Below, in pieces: positions 8,673-15,238 of a stretch of 21,269 nucleotides of DNA (position 1 is its first letter; the number at the start of each line of letters is the position of its first letter). This DNA is from Silvimonas sp. JCM 19000 (GTDB lineage Bacteria > Pseudomonadota > Gammaproteobacteria > Burkholderiales > Chitinibacteraceae): positions 1 through 21,269 of the forward strand of contig BBFD01000028.1 of NCBI GenBank assembly GCA_001313065.1, given 5' to 3'. The notes under the pieces were generated by a model. It was not told where the DNA came from and did no database searches. It saw nothing but the letters and a program-made list of their open reading frames with translations. A program made the position numbers and the translations under genes.

Positions 8673-9167
8673 TTACTTGGACTTTTTTTTGCGGCGGGAA
8701 GCAACCAGCGCAACCAGGCCCAGCCCCATCAGTGCATAAGTCTCAGGTTCCGGCACCGGGTTGATAGCAGCCTGGAAGGTGTACGAGCCACCCTTCGGAC
8801 CATCGGCCAAGCCAGTCACAACGTAGTAGTACGAGCCGATGCCCAGGCTGCCGAAATCATAGGTCGTGCTACCGGTCGTGCCGTCGAAAGTGTAGCTGGC
8901 CAGTTCGGTGCCACCGGCGGCAAACAGGGTAATCAGGCCGTTAGTGATGTCGAACTTGTTTGCCAGGTTCGCAGACACTGCAAGAGCAGTGTTGTCGAAG
9001 GTGCCGTCCAGCTTGAAATCATATTCGTCGCTGAACAGGCCAGATACGTGAGTTGAGTTGCTATAGAAGCCGTCAACCGACAGAGTGCCCCAGTCGATAG
9101 TGTCAGCTTGGGCGCCTGCTGCTGCAGCGATCAAAGCGGCGGCGGCTAGAAGTTTGAAGGAACGCAT
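8673..9167 (-). CDS. PEP-CTERM sorting-domain exported protein
   Basis: A 164-aa exported protein. Residues 1-21 (MRSFKLLAAAALIAAAAGAQ) form a signal peptide with cleavage near AQA-D. The middle is a beta-rich region with little charge and several Tyr/Thr/Gly, including FDFNTA-like spacing around KLDGTFDNTAL. The C-terminus NPVPEPETYALMGLGLVALV followed by ASRRKKK is a complete PEP-CTERM signal: the PEP motif, one membrane helix and a basic tail. Such proteins are handled by an exosortase and are usually surface or exopolysaccharide-associated, so the host should encode an EpsH-type exosortase elsewhere. GGAGA lies eight bases before the ATG. The frame is intact. It appears to be host DNA flanking the prophage. 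Confidence 0.92.
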   Translation of the reverse strand: MRSFKLLAAAALIAAAAGAQADTIDWGTLSVDGFYSNSTHVSGLFSDEYDFKLDGTFDNTALAVSANLANKFDITNGLITLFAAGGTELASYTFDGTTGSTTYDFGSLGIGSYYYVVTGLADGPKGGSYTFQAAINPVPEPETYALMGLGLVALVASRRKKKSK

Positions 9168-9222
9168 TTGGCAAGTCTCCGTTCATGGGTGAGTAGTAAG
9201 GATGGTGCTGACTGCAAGTGGA

Positions 9223-9250
9223 AGTATAGCTTTTGACAAAAGTAAGTAAA
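9223..9250 (-). promoter_or_regulatory. Sigma-70 promoter of the PEP-CTERM gene
   Basis: On the minus strand TTTACT (9250-9245) and TATACT (9228-9223) are separated by 16 bases. They lie about 56 bases upstream of the ATG at 9167, in the correct orientation. Confidence 0.6.
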
Positions 9251-9538
9251 CAGATATTTAAGCTGCTTTTAAGGATGCCGACAGGCGGTACATTCGATCC
9301 TTGAAACGGAAAGAGCCCCACAAAAGTGGGGCTCCCGCAAAACAACTACCCCAGACTTGCCAGTGAGGGGTAGCCACTTTGCAATTTATGCGAAAGCAAG
9401 AACATTTTCAATACGAATTTTGTATCAGTTTCATGAAATAATTCGGATATTTTGCGTCAGTTGCATTTAATCAACACATTCACCCTAACCAAACAAATGA
9501 CTTTTTTTTGCGAAATCCTGACAAAGACATATAGTGCT

Positions 9539-9560
9539 TTGTCAATGTTCTCATTGACAA
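9539..9560. repeat. Perfect 22-bp inverted repeat with 9-bp arms
   Basis: TTGTCAATG and CATTGACAA flank the four bases TTCT. No T run follows, so it looks more like a protein-binding site or an RNA hairpin than a terminator. An overlapping ACAAAG/CTTTGT pair lies just to its left (about 9521-9542). Confidence 0.6.
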
Positions 9561-9569
9561 CCTTGTGTT

Positions 9570-9609
9570 CCGCCGGCTGATTGAACGCAGCCGGCGGCTT
9601 TTTTTTTCC
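9570..9609 (+). terminator. Strong intrinsic terminator facing into the prophage
   Basis: CCGCCGGCTG (9570-9579) pairs with CAGCCGGCGG (9588-9597) across eight bases, then C and nine T. It acts on plus-strand transcripts, opposite to all prophage genes nearby. It would stop transcription entering from the host side or from an unseen short RNA made within 9380-9570. Confidence 0.85.
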
Positions 9610-9754
9610 AAGGTTAGTTTGGTCGCGCCGGCTATTGCTACCGGACGTCCAGTTCAATCTCATCCGATGTAAGACCATGTTCACGACCCGGAGCCTAATG
9701 GCCGGGAATGGCCGCTGCGGCTTTGATGTGGTCAGGGAAATTATTAGTCGGTAC

Positions 9755-10555
9755 TCAGGAGAACAGACCTGCAGCTTCGTCCGGGCGGAAATTGGCGATG
9801 ACCAACTCGCCGGCTGACTGACGCTCGCCTTTGTCTCTCCCGTTGGCCACGCAGTATTTCAGCTCAAGCCCCTCCATCCAAAAGTCTTTGAACGCCTCGC
9901 GGATGGCGGGGTGATCGTTGATCGAGACAACGACCTTTCCAGAGCATTCCCGCATGAACTCGGCCATGACGGCATATTCGTCGAAGCTCCATTGCACGCC
10001 ATAACCTTCAGTCTCCCAATAGGGCGGGTCCAGATAGAACAAGGTGTGACTGCGATCGTAGCGCTCGACCAGCTTGCGCCAGTGCATGCTTTCTACATAC
10101 ACGCCGGACAAGCGAAGATGCGCTGCGCTCAGAGTTTCCTCGATGCGAAGCAGGTTGACCGAGGGGCCGGTGGTGGCAGTGCCGAATGTCTGTCCATCGA
10201 CTTTGCCACCAAAGGAATGCTGCTGGAGGTAGAAAAAACCGGGCCGCGCGCTGGATGTCAGTCAGTGTTTCCGGCCGTGTCTCCTGCATCCAGCAAAAAC
10301 CTGCCGGCTGGATAGAGCCCACTTGAATTGGCGGACGAACTCCTCGAGGTGCCATTGCACCACCCGGTAAAGATTTACCAGTTCGCCATTGATATCGTTG
10401 ATGACTTCGCATTTGGCAGGCATCGGCCGCATAAAAAAAAGTGCGGCGCCGCCTGCAAACGCCTCGACATAGCAATCGTGCGGCGGGAAGAGGGGAAGTA
10501 TCTTGTCAGCCAGGCGGCGCTTGCCGCCTAGCCAGGGAATGATCGGTGTGGCCAT
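9755..10555 (-). CDS. Phage DNA adenine methylase, D12/Dam class
   Basis: This transfers a methyl group from S-adenosylmethionine to adenine N6 in DNA, probably protecting phage DNA from restriction, the job mom does in Mu. The N-terminus TPIIPWLGGKRRLADKIL carries the SAM-binding region typical of Dam enzymes, EAFAGGAALFF is motif I, and HTLFYLDPPYW holds catalytic motif IV DPPY. Two indels (a missing base near 10295 and an extra T about 10235-10240) interrupt the frame; repair gives roughly 266 aa, normal for the family, ending EAAGLFS at 9755. The ATG at 10555 lies 50 bases inside the end of com, indicating translational coupling. Target sequence cannot be read from the protein. Confidence 0.88.
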
Positions 10556-10712
10556 TGCATGATTCCGGATTAAGACGCTCAGGGCGTTCCGGTGCGAGGC
10601 TCTCGGCCTTCAATGAATTGATTACCCGGCAACGCGGGCATTTGATTTCGAGATAGGTGTAAACGGCGCGCGCCAATAATTTGGCGCATTGACGACAACG
10701 GATGTCTTGCAT
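10506..10712 (-). CDS. com: Com family zinc-finger translational activator
   Basis: The product is 68 aa and starts MQDIRCRQCAKLL, with IKCPRC further on. The four cysteines at 6, 9, 25 and 28 form a zinc finger matching Mu Com (MKSIRCKNCNKLLF...IRCPRC, from memory). Mu Com binds the mom mRNA and exposes its ribosome-binding site so that the modification gene is made only late. Here com overlaps the methylase start by 50 bases, consistent with the same role. GGAGA lies four bases before the ATG. The C-terminal part after residue 35 is Arg/Pro-rich and not conserved. The palindromic box at 10731-10744 is directly upstream. Confidence 0.88.
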   Translation of the reverse strand: MQDIRCRQCAKLLARAVYTYLEIKCPRCRVINSLKAESLAPERPERLNPESCNGHTDHSLARRQAPPG

Positions 10713-10730
10713 CGCTTCTCCATGGCAAAT

Positions 10731-10744
10731 AGAACGATTGTTCT
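10731..10744. promoter_or_regulatory. Palindromic operator AGAACGATTGTTCT upstream of com
   Basis: This has the same 14-bp core as the box at 7198-7211 with one central change. Flanking bases extend it to AATAGAACGATTGTTCTATT, a 20-bp near-perfect palindrome with a single mismatched pair. It lies 19-32 bases upstream of the com ATG in the 57-bp gap behind Rz, where a com promoter is expected. It may control the com-methylase module separately from the late operon. Confidence 0.6.
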
Positions 10745-10769
10745 ATTTTGACATAAAGAAGCGTCCGAC

Positions 10770-11273
10770 CTAGATTCCGCCAACTTGGTCCAGCCAGTCC
10801 TGCAGTGCGCTTAATTGGTAGATGGCTGAATCGCCATCATTTGCGATGCCTTCCAGGTCTGATGCAATCGCTGGGTCAAGTTCGGCTGTCGCCGCTCCAT
10901 CATCCACGCTGGCGGCGCTGGCAAGCGCGGACACGCCACTTGCGGCATCACAACGGGCTGCGATGCGCACGCGGACAGCACCAGCAGCAAGAGCGCGCTG
11001 CATACGCTGGTTTTCTTGATTGGCACGGCGTTGTTCCTCATAACGTTGTTTGTCGATCAGCGCCACGGCGCTAGCCATCGATGCTTCCTGCCGACGGCGC
11101 TGCTCACTGAGGCGCGCTACTGCGGTCGCTTCCAGGGCGATGCGGCGGCTGTCGCGCAGCGACCACTCGGCGTCCTTGGCGTCCGCACCACGGACGTAAA
11201 AAAAGGTGGCCACAGCCACCACCAGCAAACCGAGTGCTGCCCAGCGCCCCCACCACGGCAGAACCTTCGTCAT
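10770..11273 (-). CDS. i-spanin Rz
   Basis: The product is 167 aa. It has one N-terminal membrane helix (WAALGLLVVAVATFFYV, about residues 12-28) followed by a long charged, Arg/Glu/Gln-rich periplasmic helix (ARLSEQRRRQEAS ... DKQRYEEQRRANQENQRMQR), the layout of inner-membrane spanins. With Rz1 it fuses the inner and outer membranes in the last step of lysis. The start ATG at 11273 overlaps the transglycosylase stop as ATGA and has GAGG seven bases upstream. The frame also stays open upstream into the transglycosylase, but that part belongs to the other gene. The Rz1 gene lies entirely inside it in another frame. Confidence 0.82.
   Translation of the reverse strand: MTKVLPWWGRWAALGLLVVAVATFFYVRGADAKDAEWSLRDSRRIALEATAVARLSEQRRRQEASMASAVALIDKQRYEEQRRANQENQRMQRALAAGAVRVRIAARCDAASGVSALASAASVDDGAATAELDPAIASDLEGIANDGDSAIYQLSALQDWLDQVGGI
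10811..11041 (-). CDS. o-spanin Rz1 lipoprotein embedded in Rz
   Basis: This 76-aa frame lies wholly inside Rz, shifted by +1. It begins MRNNAVPIKKTSVCSALLLL and has a lipobox LSAC with the lipid-bearing Cys at 25, so mature Rz1 has about 52 residues anchored in the outer membrane. The mature part is proline-rich (PQVACPRLPAPPAW), as is typical. Full nesting of Rz1 in Rz is known from several phages. Lipobox, proline content, size and position together make this firm despite lack of sequence identity. Confidence 0.85.
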   Translation of the reverse strand: MRNNAVPIKKTSVCSALLLLVLSACASQPVVMPQVACPRLPAPPAWMMERRQPNLTQRLHQTWKASQMMAIQPSTN

Positions 11274-11931
11274 CGCATCACCTCGCTGTAACGCCACATG
11301 CGCGCTTCCACCGCGCCGATAGCGGCTGTTTATATCGCAGAACGATTCGCCGTATCCGGCTGCCTTTGCCCTGCCCTGCGGACATTGCCGTTCGAGCTGG
11401 CCGAACCAGACGCGGGGCTGGCAGCCTGATCGCGCCTGGCACGCTCTGATCCGCTTGACCACGGAACCGGCACCGCCGTTGTACATCGCCGCGGCGCAGG
11501 CTTTGGCGCTGCGGTTGTCTGCCATCAGCGGGGCGCACTGGCGGTCGTTTACGCGCAGTTTCAGCACCACCGCGCGAAGCTGGTATTCCGCCCGGGCGCA
11601 GTCGCGCCACGACCAGTTGGCCAGCGAGCGATCCTGCCCGCGCGCTTCGGCCAGCGCGTCAAAGCGCACACGCCCAGCAGCGTCGTACGCCTGCGTAAAC
11701 TGGCCCAAACCGCAGCCGAGCTCGCGGCTGGTCTTCAGCTGCGCATGGTTTTCCAGCCGCTCTCCTGCTCGATCAGCGCTGGCACCCATGCACGCGGCTC
11801 AACACCGGCCAGTAGCTGGCCAGCTCGGTCTTGAGCTGCGGGATCAGCGCTGGCGCATCGCCCGGCAGCGGTGCCGCCAGCGCGACGCCACACACCATCA
11901 GCGCAACGATCAGCCCAAGTAAACGATGCAT
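11270..11931 (-). CDS. Lytic transglycosylase (SLT domain), phage endolysin
   Basis: The product begins MHRLLGLIVALMVCGVALAA, a signal peptide or signal-anchor, so export through Sec is expected. The SLT core reads ALIEQESGWKT, with the catalytic Glu in QES, then SRELGCGLGQFTQAYDAAGR and AAAMYNGG, the usual second and third SLT motifs. It cleaves the glycan strands of peptidoglycan. Three indels break the frame (missing bases near 11785 and 11750, a shift near 11320); repair gives about 220 aa ending MWRYSEVMR. It overlaps the membrane protein upstream by about 22 bases and Rz downstream by ATGA, so it lies in the middle of the lysis cassette. Confidence 0.85.
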
Positions 11932-12231
11932 AGCAGCGCTCCCAAACGCAGGAGGTGGCCCAACCAGTACATCCACGCCATGCTGGCGGCGTCGCCGAAG
12001 TGCGCGGCATCGCGCACCAACCGCTGAAAATCGACGCCAGGATTAAACGTGGCGCGCATCAGCTGCAGCGAGATTTCGAGCCAGCACACCACGCTAGCGC
12101 AGGCAGCACGCGGGCGACTTCGGGAATGCCTGTGGCGCGCGCGATGGGCTGGAACAGCACAAAAGCCAGCACGGTAAACACCAGCGCCAATGCCACGCGC
12201 CACTTGAAACGGTTAAACGTCTTTTTTTCAT
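11910..12231 (-). CDS. Small phage membrane protein, possible holin
   Basis: The start ATG at 12231 has GAGAGGA five bases upstream. A seven-A run right after it and a missing base near 12102 shift the frame; repair gives about 107 aa. Three hydrophobic segments are visible: ALALVFTVLAFVLFQPIA, LASVVCWLEISLQLM and WMYWLGHLLRLGALLCIVYL. Three helices, small size and position directly before the transglycosylase fit a class I holin, but I do not recognise the family by sequence. It overlaps the transglycosylase start. Confidence 0.65.
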
Positions 12232-12250
12232 GGGAATCCTCTCGATATGA

Positions 12251-12273
12251 AAAAAACCCGGCCGGAGCCGGGT
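12251..12273 (-). terminator. Intrinsic terminator inside the lysis region
   Basis: On the minus strand ACCCGGC and GCCGGGT pair around a four-base loop, followed by a T run. It directly follows the stop of the small membrane gene at 12274 and precedes the start at 12231, so the lysis genes beyond depend on read-through or antitermination. Confidence 0.75.
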
Positions 12274-12564
12274 CTATTTGCGTGCCATCACGATCAGTTC
12301 TGGCAGATGGGTCATCGCGAACCAGAGAAGCATCAGGCTGCCGCCCAGAAACGCCCAGGCGGTGCCCTTGGCGATATGCAGACGCACTTCCGAAATCAGC
12401 TTGATCTTTTCTTCTTCGCGCCGGATCAGCGCGTCGTGATACTCGCGGTGGCCCCCGGGGTCGCCACCCGGAAAGCCGCTGCGAATCTCGTCGACTTTTG
12501 CTTTCAGCTCTTCCAGCGAGTTCATGACCTCGGCCAGTGTCGGCCGGTTGTTTTCGTGCGGCAC
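12274..12564 (-). CDS. Small phage membrane protein with a C-terminal helix
   Basis: The GTG at 12564 has GGAG five bases upstream and is preferred to longer in-frame starts, which would cross the hairpin at 12649. The 96-aa product begins with a charged, helical region (PTLAEVMNSLEELKAKVDEI), then PGGDPGGHREYHDALIRREE, and ends with one membrane segment AWAFLGGSLMLLWFAMTHL. The long soluble N-terminus followed by a single membrane helix is seen in some phage holin-accessory or antiholin-like proteins, but no specific family is recognised. It is the first gene of the lysis region. Confidence 0.68.
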   Translation of the reverse strand: MPHENNRPTLAEVMNSLEELKAKVDEIRSGFPGGDPGGHREYHDALIRREEEKIKLISEVRLHIAKGTAWAFLGGSLMLLWFAMTHLPELIVMARK

Positions 12565-12648
12565 GGTGACTCCTGTCTCGCCGGTTGCTATTCCGAAAAA
12601 AAACGGGCCATGTTGGGCATGGGTCCCGCTGAGGGGACTGCCTTGACG

Positions 12649-12693
12649 CCGCTGGCGGGGGTTGAGCCCGCCCGCCAGCGGTCTTTCTTTTTC
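12649..12693 (+). terminator. Large hairpin with plus-strand T-rich tail
   Basis: CCGCTGGCGGG (12649-12659) pairs perfectly with CCCGCCAGCGG (12671-12681) across 11 bases. TCTTTCTTTTTC follows on the plus strand. As a terminator it faces against the operon. On the minus strand it would instead be an RNA stem between two late genes. It lies in the 127-bp gap 12565-12691. Confidence 0.6.
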
Positions 12694-13203
12694 AGCCGCG
12701 GCGCATGAACGGATTGGCTGAACACACGAACATCGCATTTGCGTTGTGGCCATCCGGAGTCAGTTTCCAACCGAGATTGATACGCAGGCATCTGCCTGGA
12801 AAGCTTGGCCACACCAGATACCAGTGCCAATAACGGCCACTACGCAGCCACATCCAGCCCGCTTTGAACACAGGACGGTCCTGCACGGCCGGATCACCCG
12901 CCAGGGTGAACGGCGCGCCATCGACCAGGCGTGCCGCCAGCACCGTCCACGCAAAGCCATACGCCGGATTGCGCCAGAGCCATAACACCCGGCGCCGATA
13001 ACGCGGCGTGGCCGCGTGTGCCGCGCTGAAATCGGCGTCACCATCCAGCGGGTTGTCGGGCGTCTGGAACCACGACAGGCAGGGCGGCAACCACCCAGCG
13101 GCAGATGCAAATAACGGCAGGACCGGCGCCAGCAGATAGGCAAGCAGGGTCATCAGCACATCCAGTGGCAGCAATATCGGCCAGAGCAAAAAAATTCGAT
13201 CAT
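12692..13203 (-). CDS. Phage protein with N-terminal membrane helix and WFQTPDNPLDGD motif
   Basis: The ATG at 13203 overlaps the stop of the tail-fibre assembly gene as ATGA. A seven-base T run directly inside the gene shifts the frame; repair gives MIEFLLWPILLPLDVLMTL, an N-terminal hydrophobic stretch of about 30 residues. The conserved part is LSWFQTPDNPLDGDADF, then YRRRVLWLWRNPAYGFAW, and a beta-rich tail with WHWYLVWPSFPGRCLRINLG. The same motif set recurs in tailed-phage genomes near lysis or tail-fibre genes (I believe the family is DUF7338, not certain). Function is unknown. It is about 170 aa. Confidence 0.75.
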
Positions 13204-14042
13204 GCCCCGCCCTCCGGCATGACTGGCCAGGTCACGCTGGCCTGCGTCAGATCGATGCGGTTCACCGCAACCCTGTATTGCTTCCACGCCTTGAGCGCGG
13301 CGGCTTCTGCAAGCGTGCTCTCGTCAAGGTCGACCGCATCCTGCAAAGGCGCGATGGCCAATGCCGCCGTGGCCAGCAGTTGGTCGCGGGCGACCTTGTT
13401 GCTGGACTGGATCTGCTCGGCGGTGGGAAGTGGATAAGACACTTTGGTGATGCTGCCATCGGCCAGGCGAGTCCAGCGCCCATCCGTTTGCTGAATAGTT
13501 TGCTGGAACAACGCTTCCGTCACCTCAATCGCTTCAACCGGAATGTCTGCATGGACCGCGTCGTCGTATCGCTGGACCAGCATGCCACTGGCATCAAACA
13601 GAATGAATTTCCTGCCGGGCCGTTCCTCGGACGGCAGCGCGGCCGGAAATGGCGCTTTGGTGACACCGCCATTAGCATCCAGCGTCCACAAACCGTCGGA
13701 TTCCTGAAGCGTTCGCGCGAAAATCGCGTCAGATACCTCAACCGCATCAGCGGGAATACTCAGGTCGACGGCGTCATCAAAACGCTGGATAAGCACGCCA
13801 TTGCTGTCAAATTCGAGGAATTTCCGGCTGGGCTGGTTCTGCTCAGGTGCCGGTGCGGAGTACGGCACTTTGATAATTGCGCCGCCAGCATCACGCATCC
13901 ACACACCGTTCGTGTCCTGCATGATCTGCTGGAACAACGCATCGTCGACCTCAATCGCGTCAGCGGGAATTCTTGGATCAACGGCATCATCCAGACGCAT
14001 GCTGAGCACGCCGTTGCTATCAAATACAAGGAATTTGGCCAT
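13200..14042 (-). CDS. Tail-fibre assembly chaperone with three tandem 71-aa repeats
   Basis: An intact 280-aa protein. The C-terminal 65 residues (ARDQLLATAALAIAPLQDAV ... AAALKAWKQYRVAVNRIDL ... VTWPVMP) form the Caudo_TAP tail-fibre assembly domain, like Mu gpU, which helps tail fibres fold and trimerise. The N-terminal 215 residues are three consecutive repeats of exactly 71 residues (3-73, 74-144, 145-215). Each has KF(L/I)xFD followed by DDAV, IP(A/V)(D/E)A(I/V)EV, and a DG/NG-W segment ending in K(V/A). Most family members have one such N-terminal unit. The ATG at 14042 lies two bases after the tail-fibre stop, and the gene overlaps its downstream neighbour by ATGA. Confidence 0.87.
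   Translation of the reverse strand: MAKFLVFDSNGVLSMRLDDAVDPRIPADAIEVDDALFQQIMQDTNGVWMRDAGGAIIKVPYSAPAPEQNQPSRKFLEFDSNGVLIQRFDDAVDLSIPADAVEVSDAIFARTLQESDGLWTLDANGGVTKAPFPAALPSEERPGRKFILFDASGMLVQRYDDAVHADIPVEAIEVTEALFQQTIQQTDGRWTRLADGSITKVSYPLPTAEQIQSSNKVARDQLLATAALAIAPLQDAVDLDESTLAEAAALKAWKQYRVAVNRIDLTQASVTWPVMPEGGA
13398..14036 (-). repeat. Three tandem 213-bp coding repeats
   Basis: The units are 14036-13824, 13823-13611 and 13610-13398, in the 5' three quarters of the tail-fibre assembly gene. The repeats are clear at protein level, with an identical 71-residue period, and diverged at DNA level, so the duplications are not recent. Confidence 0.85.
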
Positions 14043-14044
14043 GT

Positions 14045-15229
14045 TCAATATCCGATTGCGAACCAGTCGAAGGACCATGCGCCCGCGGAGACGGTGCGCA
14101 TGATATTGGGGGTCGTGCCGCGACCCGTATGCGAATACGGCAAGCCGACTGCGTTCTGCCAAGGGGTGATTTCGAGGCAAACGCACGTTGTCGGAAAGCT
14201 GATGTTGTAGGGCATGTCCCGCGTGGTGCCCGCCGCCGTGTCGGCAATCGAGCCCCATTGCAGGATCAGGCCGCCGGGCAGCTTCTGGTAGCCATTTGCC
14301 GCGCGCGATGCGGAGAACGCGTTGGCGTACGCGAGCTGCGCGGTTCCCCCGGTTGCGTAAAGCGCAGCGCCCCCCGTACCTGTCAGCACCAACGAATCGC
14401 CGATGTTGAGTGCGATGGAGGTCAGGCTTTGGGAGCCGGCCGCAATCGTGTCAGACCCGGCGCGACTGATCGTCATGACCCCTGTGCTGAAATTCCAGAA
14501 CTCGATTTTTTGCGCCAGCCGGAATCGACGCGGCGGGCGGCAAGGTGACCGTGACCGCCGCCGTCGCAGAGCCGACCTGCGTCGAACCCACATCCGCGGT
14601 CGTTAATGTTTTGGAGGCAGTCACCAGCGTCACGGTGCCGGTGAACCAGCCAGCGCGCTGCAGGAATGCAGTGGTCACTAGCCTGGTCGAATTATCAAAC
14701 AAGGCAGGCGTCGGCGCGGTTGGCGAGCCCGTGAAAGCGGGGCTGGAGAGCATTGCGCTTTGCTGCCACGACGACCAGGTGCCGTTGTAACAACTGCGGT
14801 AATAAACAGAGCCGTTGTTGTAGTGCTGGTACATCTGCGTTGTAACCCAGCCATACGACAGCACGGTCAACATGCCGGCGGCGGCAATCGGGTAATTCAA
14901 TGCGAGCGACGCGCCCGCGTTTGCGCCCTGGGCGTAGAAGCCGGTATAGCTGTCGCCCGTGAGGGTGTTCAGATCGACTGTGCCAGATCCTTGCGGGTGA
15001 CGCTCGACGCGCGCGATGCAAACAAGACCTGCAGTGCGGCCAGCACCTGATTGGACTTGGTCTCATCGGGCGACAGCCCGGCAGCAACTATGATGGCCAG
15101 TTGCTCATCGGTGATCGCATTGGCCCAACTGGCGGGATCAAGGCTGCCCTTGATGCCGCTGGCAGCATCGCCATCAGTAAACTTGCCGTTAAGCAGACCT
15201 ACGCCCGCGACGGACTTCGGATAATCCAT
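14045..15229 (-). CDS. Tail fibre protein (Mu gpS-like, receptor-binding)
   Basis: AAGGAG lies five bases before the ATG at 15229. The N-terminus MDYPKSVAGVGLLNGKFTDG and PASWANAITDEQLAII are the baseplate-attaching start typical of Mu-like and P2-like fibres. The middle DLNTLTGDSYTGFYAQG ... YRSCYNGTWSSWQQS is a knob-like module, and the C-terminus KLPGGLILQWGSIAD ... DMPYNISFPTTC ... FDWFAIGY is the common fibre-tip domain found next to assembly chaperones. Two indels break the frame (a missing base near 14988, an extra T at 14504-14509); repair gives about 394 aa. It determines host range. The chaperone follows by two bases. Confidence 0.85.
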
Positions 15230-15238
15230 GCTTACTCC

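Larger units (their letters stand above)
9251..9754. other. AT-rich gene-free junction expected to contain the Mu-like prophage right end
   Basis: No gene is visible here. The stretch holds a hairpin GAGCCCCAC-AAAA-GTGGGGCTC at 9313-9334, an inverted repeat CTACCCC/GGGGTAG at 9346-9373, and an AT-rich block at about 9380-9530. That block has elements like TTATGCGAAAG, TTTTCAATACGAATTT, GTTTCATGAAATAATTCGG and TTTTGCGAAATCC. These loosely recall the TTTCA...CGAAA transposase sites at phage Mu ends. In Mu the right end follows mom closely, and here the mom-position methylase ends at 9755. I cannot fix the exact terminal bases. Confidence 0.45.

Noticed and set aside
5341..9700. A second copy of the tRNA-Ser 3' end as attachment site of an integrated island
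   Set aside because: I looked for repeats of the T-arm and acceptor sequence and found none in the window, so no att pair can be claimed.
10770..11789. Single 339-aa fusion of transglycosylase and Rz
   Set aside because: The frame is open across both, but the transglycosylase frame with one more indel repair ends at an ATGA overlap with a well-placed Rz start, the normal arrangement.
13398..14036. CRISPR or satellite array
   Set aside because: The three 213-bp units are coding, diverged at DNA level and contiguous without spacers.
13278..14210. 310-codon plus-strand frame opposite the tail-fibre assembly gene
   Set aside because: It is the antisense of an intact gene with clear domains and repeats; its own repeats are only the mirror of the coding repeats.
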